From CAVROP01 sp050008495 (GTDB lineage: Bacteria > Acidobacteriota > Terriglobia > UBA7540), in contig JBEKMN010000007.1 in assembly GCA_050008495.1 (NCBI GenBank), forward strand, positions 1 to 64,000: DNA of 64,000 nt, written 5' to 3'. Numbering within the stretch: the stretch's first letter is position 1; every line of letters begins with the position of its first letter. Shown piece by piece: positions 18,289 to 27,157 of the stretch. Made by a program: the position numbers and the translations under genes. The notes beneath the pieces were generated by a model, which was not told the DNA's origin, did no database searches, and saw only the letters and a program-made list of their open reading frames with translations.

Positions 18289-18518
18289 CTGCCTGTCCTG
18301 CCTCCGGGTGGCGTCCGCAAACTGGGATGATTCCCTCGGCCAAGTACTTCCCACCCCTCACCGTCGCGGGAAAAAATCCCCCGCGAGTTTAAGATAGGTC
18401 ACTGAAGAATACCAGAATCTAAAGCCGCTGCGCCATCTCATTACTTGTTGCACGCACAACCACAAAATCCGCTATCATCTAGCTTTGCCTTAGGCAACCG
18501 TGTGCAGACGTGTTCAAC

Positions 18519-19955
18519 ATGCAGCACATCAGACGCCGCGCATTTCTGAAAACCGCCGCCGCGGGGTTGGCGTGCGCTCCCGCGATCTTGAAGGCAAGCG
18601 CACCTCGCAGCACCGACATCCAAATTGAAACCGTCGGTATTGAATTCAAGGAGTACCAGTATCGCGTTCCCATCAAGTTTGGGGGCGTCGTTTCAACGCA
18701 CGTCGTTCTCTTGAATGTGAACTGTGCGGTGCGATCGCGGGGCGGCAAGAGTTCCCAAGGCTTCGGTTCGATGCCGCTCGCGAACACCTGGGCGTTTCCT
18801 TCCCGCGTTCTTCCTTTCAGCGCTACGCAGAACGCGATGAATACCCTGGCGGGACGCATTTCCAAGCTTACCGGTGACTTCAAAGAGTACGGCCATCCCA
18901 TCGAGCTCAACTGGTCGCTCGAGCCCCAATACTTGAAGGCTGCCGAGGCAGTCACAGAGGAGCAGAAGCTGGCCGAACCCATTCCCAAGCTTTGCACCCT
19001 GGTGACGGCGAGCGCCTTCGACGCGGCGGTCCACGATGCGTACGGCAAACTGCACGGGCTGAACTGCTACCATACCTACGGCCCCGAGTTCATGAATCGT
19101 GATCTTTCGTATTATCTAGGCGAGGATTACAAAGGAGAATACCCGGAAAAGTATGTTTTGAAAGAACCCAAGCCCCGCATGCCGATGTACCACCTGGTTT
19201 CGGCGATCGATCCCCTGGTGGACTCGGATATCAAGCAGCGTGTGAACGACGGCCTGCCGGAGACGCTGCCCGAGTGGATCAATTACAACGGGCTGACCCA
19301 TTTCAAAATCAAATTGGACGGCGACGATTTGAAATGGGATTCCGAGCGGGTGCTGGGCGTGGATCGGGTGGTTACGGAGACCGAGCAAAAGCGCCGGGTT
19401 ACGGACTGGGTTTACTCGCTGGACTTCAACGAGCGCTGCCCTAACGTGCAATATCTCGTCGATTTTCTGCATCGGGTTAAGGACAAGTCGCCGGGAGGCT
19501 TTGCGCGGATTCAGTACGTTGAGCAGCCCACCGCGCGCGATCTCGACACGCATCGCCAGAACGTGGTGTTTGAGGCCGCCAAGCTGAAACCGGTCGTCAT
19601 CGATGAATCTCTGACGGACCTCCACGCGCTGAAACTCTCCCGCGAGATGGGTTACACGGGCGCCGCGCTCAAGGCCTGCAAAGGCCAGAGCAACATGATG
19701 ATCCTCGCTCCCTACATGGAAAAGAACAGGATGTTCCTCTGCGTGCAGGACCTCACCTGCCCCGGCGCTTCGCTGATTCAATCCGCGAGTTTGGCTGCGC
19801 ACGTTCCCGGCGTCAAAGCCATTGAGGCCAATTCGCGGCAGTTCGTGCCTGCCGCCAACCAAGGCTGGGAAAAGCGCTTTCCCGGCGTTTTTCACATCAC
19901 CGACGGCACCATGGACACTTCGCACTTGAATGGCCTTGGAATCGGGGCGGTTTAG
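18519..19955 (+). CDS. Tat-exported enolase-superfamily protein (mandelate racemase/muconate lactonizing type)
   Basis: A 478-residue protein. ATG 18519 is used; an in-frame GTG nine bases upstream is equally possible, and neither has a clear ribosome site. A twin-arginine leader (RRRAFLKTAAAGLACAPA) precedes an enolase-superfamily barrel with the K-x-K pair in HFKIKLDG (K263, K265) and metal ligands D302 (SLDFNERC), E335 (YVEQPT) and D362 (VVIDESL). The superfamily removes a proton next to a carboxylate, for dehydration, racemisation or cycloisomerisation. A long insertion near residues 170-250 (YHTYGPEF onward) sets it apart from standard members. A Gfo/Idh/MocA gene follows on the same strand after a repeat-filled gap. 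Confidence 0.8.
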   Translation: MQHIRRRAFLKTAAAGLACAPAILKASAPRSTDIQIETVGIEFKEYQYRVPIKFGGVVSTHVVLLNVNCAVRSRGGKSSQGFGSMPLANTWAFPSRVLPFSATQNAMNTLAGRISKLTGDFKEYGHPIELNWSLEPQYLKAAEAVTEEQKLAEPIPKLCTLVTASAFDAAVHDAYGKLHGLNCYHTYGPEFMNRDLSYYLGEDYKGEYPEKYVLKEPKPRMPMYHLVSAIDPLVDSDIKQRVNDGLPETLPEWINYNGLTHFKIKLDGDDLKWDSERVLGVDRVVTETEQKRRVTDWVYSLDFNERCPNVQYLVDFLHRVKDKSPGGFARIQYVEQPTARDLDTHRQNVVFEAAKLKPVVIDESLTDLHALKLSREMGYTGAALKACKGQSNMMILAPYMEKNRMFLCVQDLTCPGASLIQSASLAAHVPGVKAIEANSRQFVPAANQGWEKRFPGVFHITDGTMDTSHLNGLGIGAV

Positions 19956-19983
19956 GGCCGGGACACGCAGAAGAATCAACTGC

Positions 19984-20014
19984 TGTCATCCCGAGCGCAG
20001 CGAAGGATCTCTGC
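19984..20014. repeat. Half copy of the TGTCATCCTGAGCG repeat
   Basis: TGTCATCCCGAGCGCAGCGA and the following GGATCTCTGC match the left arm and start of the centre of the hairpin repeat at 8609-8704. The right arm is absent, so this is a solo half element just after the enolase-superfamily gene. Confidence 0.65.
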
Positions 20015-20130
20015 TCGCGATCCACAGACGACGCCCTGATGGCCGCCGCACAACGCAACCTTGACGCTCTGAAAACGATCCTGCACCAAGCGTATGTAGC
20101 CAGTTGATTGAGGATGCCGTCGGCTGGCGC

Positions 20131-20260
20131 CGCTTTGGAGTGCGGCAGCTTGCTGCCGCTTTTGCTCAGGCCAGCTTGCTGGCCGGGATTGGGACACCTA
20201 ATGAGCGCGAGCAAGTTCGCGCTCGGGGAAAGCGGCAGCAAGCTGCCGCACTCCAAAGCG
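20131..20260. repeat. Perfect 32-base inverted repeat enclosing two smaller palindromes
   Basis: Arms 20131-20162 and 20229-20260 are exact inverted copies (they begin CGCTTTGGAGTGCGGC). Each arm is itself palindromic around GCAGCTTGCTGC. The 66-base centre holds GGCCAGCTTGCTGGCC and GAGCGCGAGCAAGTTCGCGCTC. RNA from it could form one long hairpin or four short ones. It lies in the 348-base gap before the Gfo/Idh/MocA gene; no gene is seen in the gap. Confidence 0.85.
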
Positions 20261-20303
20261 GGGCTAAAGCCCCGCCCTTCCGGAACCTAGAAAGGGTGAT
20301 TTT

Positions 20304-21650
20304 ATGAGTGAATTATCGCGGAGAGAGTTCGGCAAGCAGGCAATTGCGGCGGGCCTTGCTACGGCGCTCGGCGCCACGCGAGTTCAGGGCGCGAACGATC
20401 GCATCCGCGTGGGCTTTATCGGTCTCGGAAATCGCGGGGACCAGGTACTCGACGGATTCCTCGAGCACCGAGACGCGGAAGTGGTGGCGATTTGCGATCT
20501 GCACCAACCCTACCTGGATTTCGCGTCCCGGAAAATCGGAGGCAACCCAAGGCAGTTCAAGGACTATCGCCGCCTGCTTGAAGTGAAGGATATCGATGCG
20601 GTGGCGATCTGCGCGCCCGACCACTGGCACACCCTGATGAGTATTCAGGCCTGCGAAGCTGGAAAAGATATTTACGTCGAGAAACCGCTTTCCCTGGTAG
20701 TTGGGGAAGGGCGCAAGATCGTGGAAGCTGCGCGCCGCCACCAGCGAGTGACGCAGGTGGGACTGATGCGCCGCTCGAGCCCCGTCATGAAGGAGGCCGT
20801 CAACCTCCTGCGCGGTGGCGGGATCGGGAAGATCACGGCCATCCGTTCCTTCCACATCCAGAATGAGTGGCCGAACGGCATCGGGAATCCCCCGGACTCA
20901 GAGCCGCCGGCGGGCTTGGATTGGGACGCATGGCTGGGACCGGCGCCCAAAGTTCCCTACAATCGCAACCGCGCCTTCTACCGCTTTCGCTGGTTTTATG
21001 ACTACTCGGGAGGACAAATCACCAACTTCGGCGCGCACTATCTTGACTTCAGCCACTGGGCTCTCGGCGCCGATGCGCCGCTGGCTGTGACCGCGATGGG
21101 CGGAAAGTTGGCGGTCCACGACAATCGCGAAATTCCCGACACCGCGGAGGTGATCTGGACCTATCCAGGGGGCACGCTTGTGATCTTCTCGCAATACAAC
21201 ACCAACGCATCCCCCGCCGACCGCCGCGGCAGCACCATCGAAGTGCGCGGCACCGAAGGGACGATGTTTCTCGATTGGAACGGCTACGAAGTAATACCTG
21301 AAGCGGTGTGCGAAGTGGACTTCCCTGCCTCGACGCCGCTCGATCGGACGGTGGACGACCCGTGGATGAAGCGCCGGCATACCATGATCAAAGCCACAAA
21401 AGTGGAGGGCAAGGACGGCACACCCCTCCACGCGCGCAACTTTCTCGACTGCGTGCGCAGCCGGCAGGCGTGCCATTGTGATATCGAAACCGGCCATCGC
21501 AGCACTTGCGCAACCCTGATTGCGGACGTCGCGCTTAAATCCAAATCGTATTTGGAATGGGATGCGAGGGAGGAGTGTTTCACGAATAACTCGGCGGCGA
21601 ACAAGTATCTCCGCTACGAATACCGTCCTCCCTACCGCTTCCCGAGCTAG
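20304..21650 (+). CDS. Tat-exported Gfo/Idh/MocA-family oxidoreductase
   Basis: A 448-residue protein. AAAGGGTGA sits five bases before the ATG. It has a twin-arginine leader (SRREFGKQAIAAGLATA), an N-terminal NAD(P)-binding Rossmann domain (RVGFIGLGNRGDQV), AICAPDHWHTLM, and the catalytic-lysine motif IYVEKPLS. The C-terminal domain runs through NPPDSEPPAGLDWDAWLGP and HARNFLDCVRSRQ. The same NPPDS...WLGPAP block occurs in the 7142-8455 protein, so the two are paralogues. The expected reaction is NAD(P)-dependent oxidation or reduction of a sugar or inositol-like compound, probably with tightly bound cofactor if it is really periplasmic. The substrate is not known. Confidence 0.86.
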   Translation: MSELSRREFGKQAIAAGLATALGATRVQGANDRIRVGFIGLGNRGDQVLDGFLEHRDAEVVAICDLHQPYLDFASRKIGGNPRQFKDYRRLLEVKDIDAVAICAPDHWHTLMSIQACEAGKDIYVEKPLSLVVGEGRKIVEAARRHQRVTQVGLMRRSSPVMKEAVNLLRGGGIGKITAIRSFHIQNEWPNGIGNPPDSEPPAGLDWDAWLGPAPKVPYNRNRAFYRFRWFYDYSGGQITNFGAHYLDFSHWALGADAPLAVTAMGGKLAVHDNREIPDTAEVIWTYPGGTLVIFSQYNTNASPADRRGSTIEVRGTEGTMFLDWNGYEVIPEAVCEVDFPASTPLDRTVDDPWMKRRHTMIKATKVEGKDGTPLHARNFLDCVRSRQACHCDIETGHRSTCATLIADVALKSKSYLEWDAREECFTNNSAANKYLRYEYRPPYRFPS

Positions 21651-21723
21651 CGCAGTCGTGGACTATGAGAGTGCGCGATTCCCCTCTCTTGGGAAGGACT
21701 TCTTGTCTCTGGCGATTTTTCTC

Positions 21724-21752
21724 TTGACAAACGGGACGACATAGGCTAGACT
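21724..21752 (+). promoter_or_regulatory. Sigma70-like promoter far upstream of the permease gene
   Basis: A perfect -35 (TTGACA, 21724-21729), a 17-base spacer and -10 TAGACT (21747-21752). The next plus-strand gene starts almost 1 kb downstream, so it would make a long leader or a separate noncoding transcript. Confidence 0.5.
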
Positions 21753-22022
21753 TCTTTTGTGGGGTTGGGCAGGGGGTCAGGCCCTGTCAGCCAGGTTATG
21801 CCAGAAAGTCCTCTTTTGTTTCCGTCCGTAGTCCCTACCTGTGGTTTCTGCCTCCAAGTGCCGTCGAGAGGTCGAGGAGTCAAAGAGTCGAGGAGTTGGG
21901 AAGCCAACCGGCGACCCCATCTTTCGGGTCGCAGCTTGGGGAGACGGTCGGCCATTCCTGGACTTCCCGACTCGTCGATTTCCCGGCTGCGGAACTTAGC
22001 GAGCGAGCCAGGGAGGCACGAC

Positions 22023-22625
22023 TCCGAAAAACACAAAAATAATACGAACGAAGCCAGTATGTTATTGAAAACACAGGGATGGTTTGGAAAACGAACCCAA
22101 AACGAACTCAACTTTGAGCGCCAAATGCACAGGTTGAACCCAAATAGCAAGCTCTCCAGCGCACCACGCGACCGAGCGGGGGGGTTGCGCCTCGAAATGC
22201 CGAATTGCACAGAAGCGATCCGCTCTCGAAAGCCCGGAGGATCTCGAGAAAAACATAAGAATAATACGAACGAACCGGGAATGTTATTGAAAACAAAGGA
22301 CGGCTATGGAAAACCTCTGGTGCGCGCGTCGCGCTGACCCTCAGGTCAGCATGGCGGAAGAACTCGGCCAGAGTGCCGACCTGAAGGTCGGCGCTTCAAG
22401 AATTGCCGGAACAAAGCGAGAATGTCTATGAAAACAAAGGACCGCTATGGAAAAGTCGCATGCCGCTGGTGGGCATGGCAGGTCGGGTCCCACGGTGGCA
22501 AGCAACCTCTGGGCCCGAGTCGTCTCCGGGTGTGAACGGTTTGGCTGAAAGCTGAGGGCTGACTGCTGAAAGCTCATTTTTGCCGGAACAAAGCGAGAAT
22601 GTCATTGAAAACAAAGGGAGCAGGA
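22023..22625 (+). repeat. Cluster of four copies of a dispersed A-rich repeat (LLKTKD repeat)
   Basis: Copies at 22023-22113, 22241-22313, 22397-22455 and 22574-22625 share the core GAACGAA...ATGTTATTGAAAACA-AAG. Read in one frame they give related peptides: NEASMLLKTQGW, NEPGMLLKTKDGYGK, NKARMSMKTKDRYGK and NKARMSLKTKG. The first copy has a 42-base exact match (22035-22076) to an inverted copy at 56617-56658. Function unknown. Confidence 0.75.
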
Positions 22626-22733
22626 TTTTCTCAAGTGTCGACAGAGACCAGCAAGATTGAAAAAACGGGACTAACGCCCTCCGTCCTCCTACGTCTAATT
22701 GGAGAATAACCAACTCTGTGGGGGGTGCTACCT

Positions 22734-25271
22734 ATGGGTGCTTTGGTCGGAGACATCCGCTATGCCGCGCGCGTGCTGGTGAAGAATCCGGTGTTTGCCG
22801 CGGTCGCAGTACTAACCCTGGCGCTGGGCATCGGGGCCAATACCGCCATATTCACGCTGCTCGATCAGGTCCTGCTTCGCCTGTTGCCTGTAAAGAATCC
22901 GCAACAGTTGGTGCTGCTGACCATGCGGGGCCAGCATTACGGCAACAACTGGGGTGGCAACGCGATTTCTTACCCGATGTACCGGGACTTCCAATCCCAC
23001 AACGAGGTCTTTTCGGGCATGTTCTGCCGCTTTCCGACATCGGTCAGCCTGACTGCGCGGGAGCGAGCGGAGCGCGTGGACGCGGAACTGGTCTCAGGAA
23101 CTTACTTCAGCGTTCTCGGCGTGCGTATGGCCCTGGGCCGCCCGTTCACACCGGAAGAGGATCGTACGCCCGATGGCGCTCCCCTGGTAATTCTGAACTA
23201 CAGCTACTGGAAGCAGCGGTTCGGAGGCGATCCCGGGATCCTGGGAAAAAAGCTCACGGTGAACAAGCACGACATGACGGTCATCGGCGTAGCAGAATCC
23301 GGCTTTGACGGCGTCGAGCTCGGATACTTGCCCAAACTTTTCATCCCGGTGATGATGCAGCACGAAGTGGTGATTGTCCCCAACGACTTTCTCACCGATC
23401 GCCGCAGCCGCTGGGTGAACGCCTTCGGACGCTTGAAGCCCGGTGTGACCGAGACGCAGGCGAAGGCGTCGCTCCAGCCCTTCATGCATTCGATGCTCGA
23501 GAATGAGGTTCGCGAAGCGGCGTTCGCACACGCCTCGGCTTATGATCGCGAGCAATTCCTCAAATGCTACATCGACGTGCTACCCGGGTCACAAGGGAGG
23601 TCATACATCCGGCCCGGACTCTCCACCCCGCTCTGGGTGCTGATGGCGATTACGGGGGCGGTATTGCTGATCACTTGCGCCAATCTTGCCAACCTCCTGC
23701 TGGCGCGTGCCAGCGGCCGGCAAAGGGAAATCGCGGTAAGACTGGCGATCGGCGCCGGCCGGGCTCGAATCGTCCGGCAGCTTTTAGCGGAGACGATCTG
23801 CCTTTCCTTGCTGGGAGCCGTTGCCGGGCTGGCGCTGGCTTTTGCGGCCGACAAGGCTTTGATGGCTATCTATTTACCGTCCGATTCGGCAGGCCTGAGT
23901 ATTTCTGCTGCGCCCGATCTTCGCATACTCGTCTTCACGCTGGCGGTCACGCTTCTGACGGGAATTATGTTTGGGCTGGCGCCGGCGCTCAGGACCACCC
24001 GCCCGGACATTGCACGAACGCTGAAAGACGAAGGCGGGGCGGTGGTAGGCGGGGGACACGGCAAACTGCGCAACGCGCTGGTGGTGGCGCAAGTCTCGCT
24101 CTCCTTGTTGCTGCTGATCGGCGCCGGACTGTTTCTGCGGACGTTGAACAATCTCAGCAGCCTCGGTCCGGGCTTCCCGGCGGAACGGCTGGTGGGGTTT
24201 CAAATCGACCCCTCGCTGAGCGGCTACACACCCGAGCGAGCCAAAATCTTCTATCAGCAATTGACGGCTAGCCTTGGGTCCATTCCCGGCGTCCAATCCG
24301 TGGGGCTGGCGGCGATGCGTATTCTCCAGGGTGGCGAGTGGGACAGCAGCGTGACGGTGGAGGGCTATAATCCCGCGACGCCCAAAGATCGCCCCGAACC
24401 TTACATGAACGCGATCAGCCCGAACTATTTCGCTACCCTCGGGGTGCCCATCGTGTTAGGAAGGGACTTCACCGTCAATGACAACCGCGAGGTCAAGAAC
24501 GGTCCCCAGCCAGATGACTGGACTCAGACGGCCGTAATGATCAACGAGAAGTTCGCGCGGCTCTATTTCCAGGGGCAGAATCCCATCGGCCGGCATATGG
24601 GCTTCGGGGACGATCCCGGGACGCACACCGACATGGAGGTTATCGGGGTGGTGAAGGACATCAAGTACACCAGCCTGCGCGACGAAATCCCGGCCCAGGC
24701 CTACGTTCCGTACCTCGGCAGCCACTTCCTCGGTAGCATGACGGTCTACCTGCGAACTGCCTCCGACCCTAAACGGGTGATGCCGGCCGTGCGCGCCAAA
24801 GTCCGCGAACTCGACGCGAACCTGCCGATTTACGATATGCGCACCACGGAAGCGCAGATCAGCAACTCGCTTGCTACCGAACGGATGATCGCCAGCCTGT
24901 CTTCCGTCTTCGGCGCGCTTGCGACCCTGCTGGCAGCTCTCGGGCTGTATGGCGTGATGGCCTACTCGGTCGCCCAGCGAAAACGTGAGATCGGCATTCG
25001 CATGGCGCTGGGCGCGGAGCCCGTGACGGTGGTTTGGATGGTGATGCGCGACGTGCTGCTGCTCGTGGCGGTTGGAATCGCGATCGGTGTGCCCGCGGCC
25101 ATCGCGCTGTCGCGGGTGGTGGCCACTCAACTCTACGGCCTGTCGGCGCACGACCCCTCCACGCTGGCCTTGGCTGTGGCTGCACTCGCGCTGGTCGCTT
25201 GCGCGGCCGGGTACCTCCCTGCCCGGCGCGCCAGCCGCCTGGACCCTATGGTCGCCTTGCGGTATGAATAA
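22734..25271 (+). CDS. Orphan MacB-type ABC permease with two FtsX domains (ADOP family)
   Basis: An 845-residue inner-membrane protein. ATG 22734 has GGGGG eight bases upstream. It begins with the family's DIRYAARVLVKNP and a membrane segment (AAVAVLTLALGIGANTAIFTLL), then a periplasmic MacB core, a first FtsX bundle of membrane helices (about 295-420, containing LLITCANLANLLLARASGR), a second core domain, and a second FtsX bundle (about 730-840, QRKREIGIRMALGA, ending RRASRLDPMVALRYE). This duplicated layout without an ATPase domain is the acidobacterial duplicated orphan permease type. No ABC ATPase gene lies beside it, so the energising partner, if any, is elsewhere. The transported substrate is unknown. 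Confidence 0.9.
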   Translation: MGALVGDIRYAARVLVKNPVFAAVAVLTLALGIGANTAIFTLLDQVLLRLLPVKNPQQLVLLTMRGQHYGNNWGGNAISYPMYRDFQSHNEVFSGMFCRFPTSVSLTARERAERVDAELVSGTYFSVLGVRMALGRPFTPEEDRTPDGAPLVILNYSYWKQRFGGDPGILGKKLTVNKHDMTVIGVAESGFDGVELGYLPKLFIPVMMQHEVVIVPNDFLTDRRSRWVNAFGRLKPGVTETQAKASLQPFMHSMLENEVREAAFAHASAYDREQFLKCYIDVLPGSQGRSYIRPGLSTPLWVLMAITGAVLLITCANLANLLLARASGRQREIAVRLAIGAGRARIVRQLLAETICLSLLGAVAGLALAFAADKALMAIYLPSDSAGLSISAAPDLRILVFTLAVTLLTGIMFGLAPALRTTRPDIARTLKDEGGAVVGGGHGKLRNALVVAQVSLSLLLLIGAGLFLRTLNNLSSLGPGFPAERLVGFQIDPSLSGYTPERAKIFYQQLTASLGSIPGVQSVGLAAMRILQGGEWDSSVTVEGYNPATPKDRPEPYMNAISPNYFATLGVPIVLGRDFTVNDNREVKNGPQPDDWTQTAVMINEKFARLYFQGQNPIGRHMGFGDDPGTHTDMEVIGVVKDIKYTSLRDEIPAQAYVPYLGSHFLGSMTVYLRTASDPKRVMPAVRAKVRELDANLPIYDMRTTEAQISNSLATERMIASLSSVFGALATLLAALGLYGVMAYSVAQRKREIGIRMALGAEPVTVVWMVMRDVLLLVAVGIAIGVPAAIALSRVVATQLYGLSAHDPSTLALAVAALALVACAAGYLPARRASRLDPMVALRYE

Positions 25272-25349
25272 CGGCCATTGACTTATGGGGGGCGAGATTG
25301 TATTGTCTGGCGAGTCAGCGAGAGACGAAACGCGCGAAGGAGAATACTT

Positions 25350-26348
25350 ATGGCCCAGAATGAATCCTCCGGTCCGCCGGAGACGGCGAACACCTTGAAA
25401 TCCGAAACCAGCCGCCGGGATTTCCTCAAAGGGGCTACAACAGTAGCCGTCAGCCTGATGGCTCCGGCCGCGCTGCGCGCCGGACCCGCGGACCTGCTGC
25501 CCCTGGTGAGCCTGGGATCGCACCGCGTGTCGAGGCTGATTGTGGGAAGCAACCCCATGTTCGGCTACTCGCACGTCAACCGGCAATACGACATGCATAT
25601 GCGGGAGTGGTTCACCGACGAGCGCATCGTCGCGCTCCTCCAGGACTGCGAGAAAGCAGGCATCAACACCTGGCAGGCCAGCTTCAATTGGGACATGAAA
25701 CGGATTTTTCCGAAACTTCGTGGCGCGGGATGCAATATCCAATTCATCTGCCTCGCGGCCTCCTGGCACTACGACGAAAAGATGGGCCGCACGCCGCAAG
25801 AAGTTTTGGATGGCACCATCCAATGCGCGCAGGCCGCCATGGAATTCAAGCCCATCGGCATTGCCTTCCACGGCCATGCCACGGACCTTCTCTTTCGCGC
25901 CGGCAAGATCGACCTGCTCAAGACCTACGTCGACAAAGTTCACGACCTGGGCGCCGCCGCCGGAATTTCCACCCACAATCCTAAAATCCTCGCTACGCTT
26001 CATGAAAAGGGATTTGGCAACGAGTTCTACATGGCGGGGCTGCATTACCTCAGCCGCCATCCCGAGGACTGGACCGCGGAGATCGGCACGGTTCCCGTGG
26101 ATGAGGGTTGGATTGCTTCCGACCCGCCGAAGATGGCCGCCGCCGTCCGCCAAGTCGATAAGCCGGCGTTGGTCTATAAGGTCCTGAGCGCAGGCCGCAA
26201 GTGCAACTCCGAGGACCAGAAGCGCAAGGCAATTGCCTGGGCATACCAAAACATCAAGCCGGTCGACGCCACGATCATCGGGCTCTACCCGCGGTACTCG
26301 AACCAAGTGGCGGAGACCACTCAGATGGTGCGCGAAGCTCTCTCCTGA
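25350..26348 (+). CDS. Tat-exported TIM-barrel protein, paralogue of the 6144-7061 protein
   Basis: A 332-residue protein from ATG 25350, with GAAGGAGA six bases upstream; the longer frame to 25278 has no site. The twin-arginine leader is SRRDFLKGATTVAVSLMA. The barrel shows HRVSRLIVGSNPMFGYSHV, CEKAGINTWQASFNWD, GIAFHGHATD, GAAAGISTHNP and KPALVYKVLSAGRK, matching in order the motifs of its paralogue. It resembles aldo/keto-reductase-like proteins of unknown activity. The stop is nine bases before the next gene's TTG start, so it is the first gene of a likely three-gene operon (TIM barrel, SDR, glycoside-hydrolase-like protein). Confidence 0.72.
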   Translation: MAQNESSGPPETANTLKSETSRRDFLKGATTVAVSLMAPAALRAGPADLLPLVSLGSHRVSRLIVGSNPMFGYSHVNRQYDMHMREWFTDERIVALLQDCEKAGINTWQASFNWDMKRIFPKLRGAGCNIQFICLAASWHYDEKMGRTPQEVLDGTIQCAQAAMEFKPIGIAFHGHATDLLFRAGKIDLLKTYVDKVHDLGAAAGISTHNPKILATLHEKGFGNEFYMAGLHYLSRHPEDWTAEIGTVPVDEGWIASDPPKMAAAVRQVDKPALVYKVLSAGRKCNSEDQKRKAIAWAYQNIKPVDATIIGLYPRYSNQVAETTQMVREALS

Positions 26349-26357
26349 CGAGGGCAA

Positions 26358-27122
26358 TTGATCCGCTTAGACCACAAAGTCGCGATCGTCACCGGCGCCG
26401 CTTCAGGCATTGGAGCCGGGATCGCCGGGCGGTTCTCTGAGGCGGGCGCGGCGGTGGCCCTATTTGACATCAACGGCGAAGGGGTGCTCGGCATGGAGCG
26501 CAAGCTTCGCCAGACCGGGCAGGCCCTCGCGATCACGGGGGATGTTAGCCGCGAGGAGGACGTCAAGGGCGCGGTCGAGCAGGCGGTGCGCAGCTTCGGG
26601 GGCCTTGATATTCTGGTCAACAACGCAGGCATTGAGCTGCCGGGCACAGTCGTTGAAATGACCTCGAACGACTGGGACCGTCAGCTCAACGTGAATCTGA
26701 AAGGTGTTTTCCTGTTTTCGAAGTATGCGATTCCCCACCTGCGCGGGCGTCAAGGGTCAATCGTGAATATCTCCTCCGTGCACGCCTTCGCATCGTACGA
26801 GGGGACCGCGGCCTACGACGCTTCGAAGGCCGGTATGTTGGGATTAACGCGTGCAATGGCCCTCGACCACGGCCGGGAGGGAATCCGCGTCAACGCCATC
26901 TGCCCCGGGTATATCGACACCCCCATGCTGATCTCCCCAGGTCACGCCCAACCCGACACTGCTGCAGCCATGCGGCAGATTCTCGGTGTTCATCCTCTGG
27001 GCCGCATTGGTACGCCTCGCGACGTGGCCGATGCAGCGCTGTTTCTCGCTTCAGACGCGGCCTCCTTCATATCAGGATCCGTCCTTGTAGTAGACGGCGC
27101 GATGACCGCCGCCGGGCACTAG
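26358..27122 (+). CDS. Short-chain dehydrogenase/reductase (FabG-like)
   Basis: A 254-residue cytosolic enzyme with the classical SDR features: TGAASGIGAGIA near residue 12, D in GDVSREEDV, NNAG at about 88-91, the catalytic S in NISSVHAF, YxxxK in AAYDASKAG, and PGYIDTPM. Translation must start at TTG 26358: the next ATG falls after the cofactor-binding loop, and AGGG lies just upstream, nine bases after the preceding stop. The family oxidises or reduces secondary alcohols with NAD(P). From its neighbours a sugar or sugar-acid substrate is plausible. Its lack of an export signal contrasts with both flanking Tat proteins. Confidence 0.87.
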   Translation: MIRLDHKVAIVTGAASGIGAGIAGRFSEAGAAVALFDINGEGVLGMERKLRQTGQALAITGDVSREEDVKGAVEQAVRSFGGLDILVNNAGIELPGTVVEMTSNDWDRQLNVNLKGVFLFSKYAIPHLRGRQGSIVNISSVHAFASYEGTAAYDASKAGMLGLTRAMALDHGREGIRVNAICPGYIDTPMLISPGHAQPDTAAAMRQILGVHPLGRIGTPRDVADAALFLASDAASFISGSVLVVDGAMTAAGH

Positions 27123-27157
27123 CTATGTCCGTAGCCGAGGGTCAAGGCAAGGACTTA

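Larger units (their letters stand above)
21651..22733. other. One-kilobase gene-free region packed with repeats
   Basis: No convincing gene. From left to right: a sigma70-like promoter (21724-21752), a stretch with GTCGAGGAGTC and AGAGTCGAGGAGT direct repeats (about 21865-21900), four copies of an A-rich repeat (22023-22113, 22241-22313, 22397-22455, 22574-22625), and palindromic words (GCTGACCCTCAGGTCAGC, GCCGACCTGAAGGTCGGC, 22334-22404). A long forward frame at 21759-22337 crosses these repeats and is judged incidental. Confidence 0.6.

Noticed and set aside
21759..22337. 192-residue frame downstream of the 21724 promoter
   Set aside because: It begins at GTG with no ribosome site and passes through several dispersed repeats; only the repeat units look conserved, so it is treated as repeat DNA.
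24456..26357. 633-residue minus-strand frame
   Set aside because: Antisense to the permease C-terminus and the TIM-barrel gene, both strongly supported.
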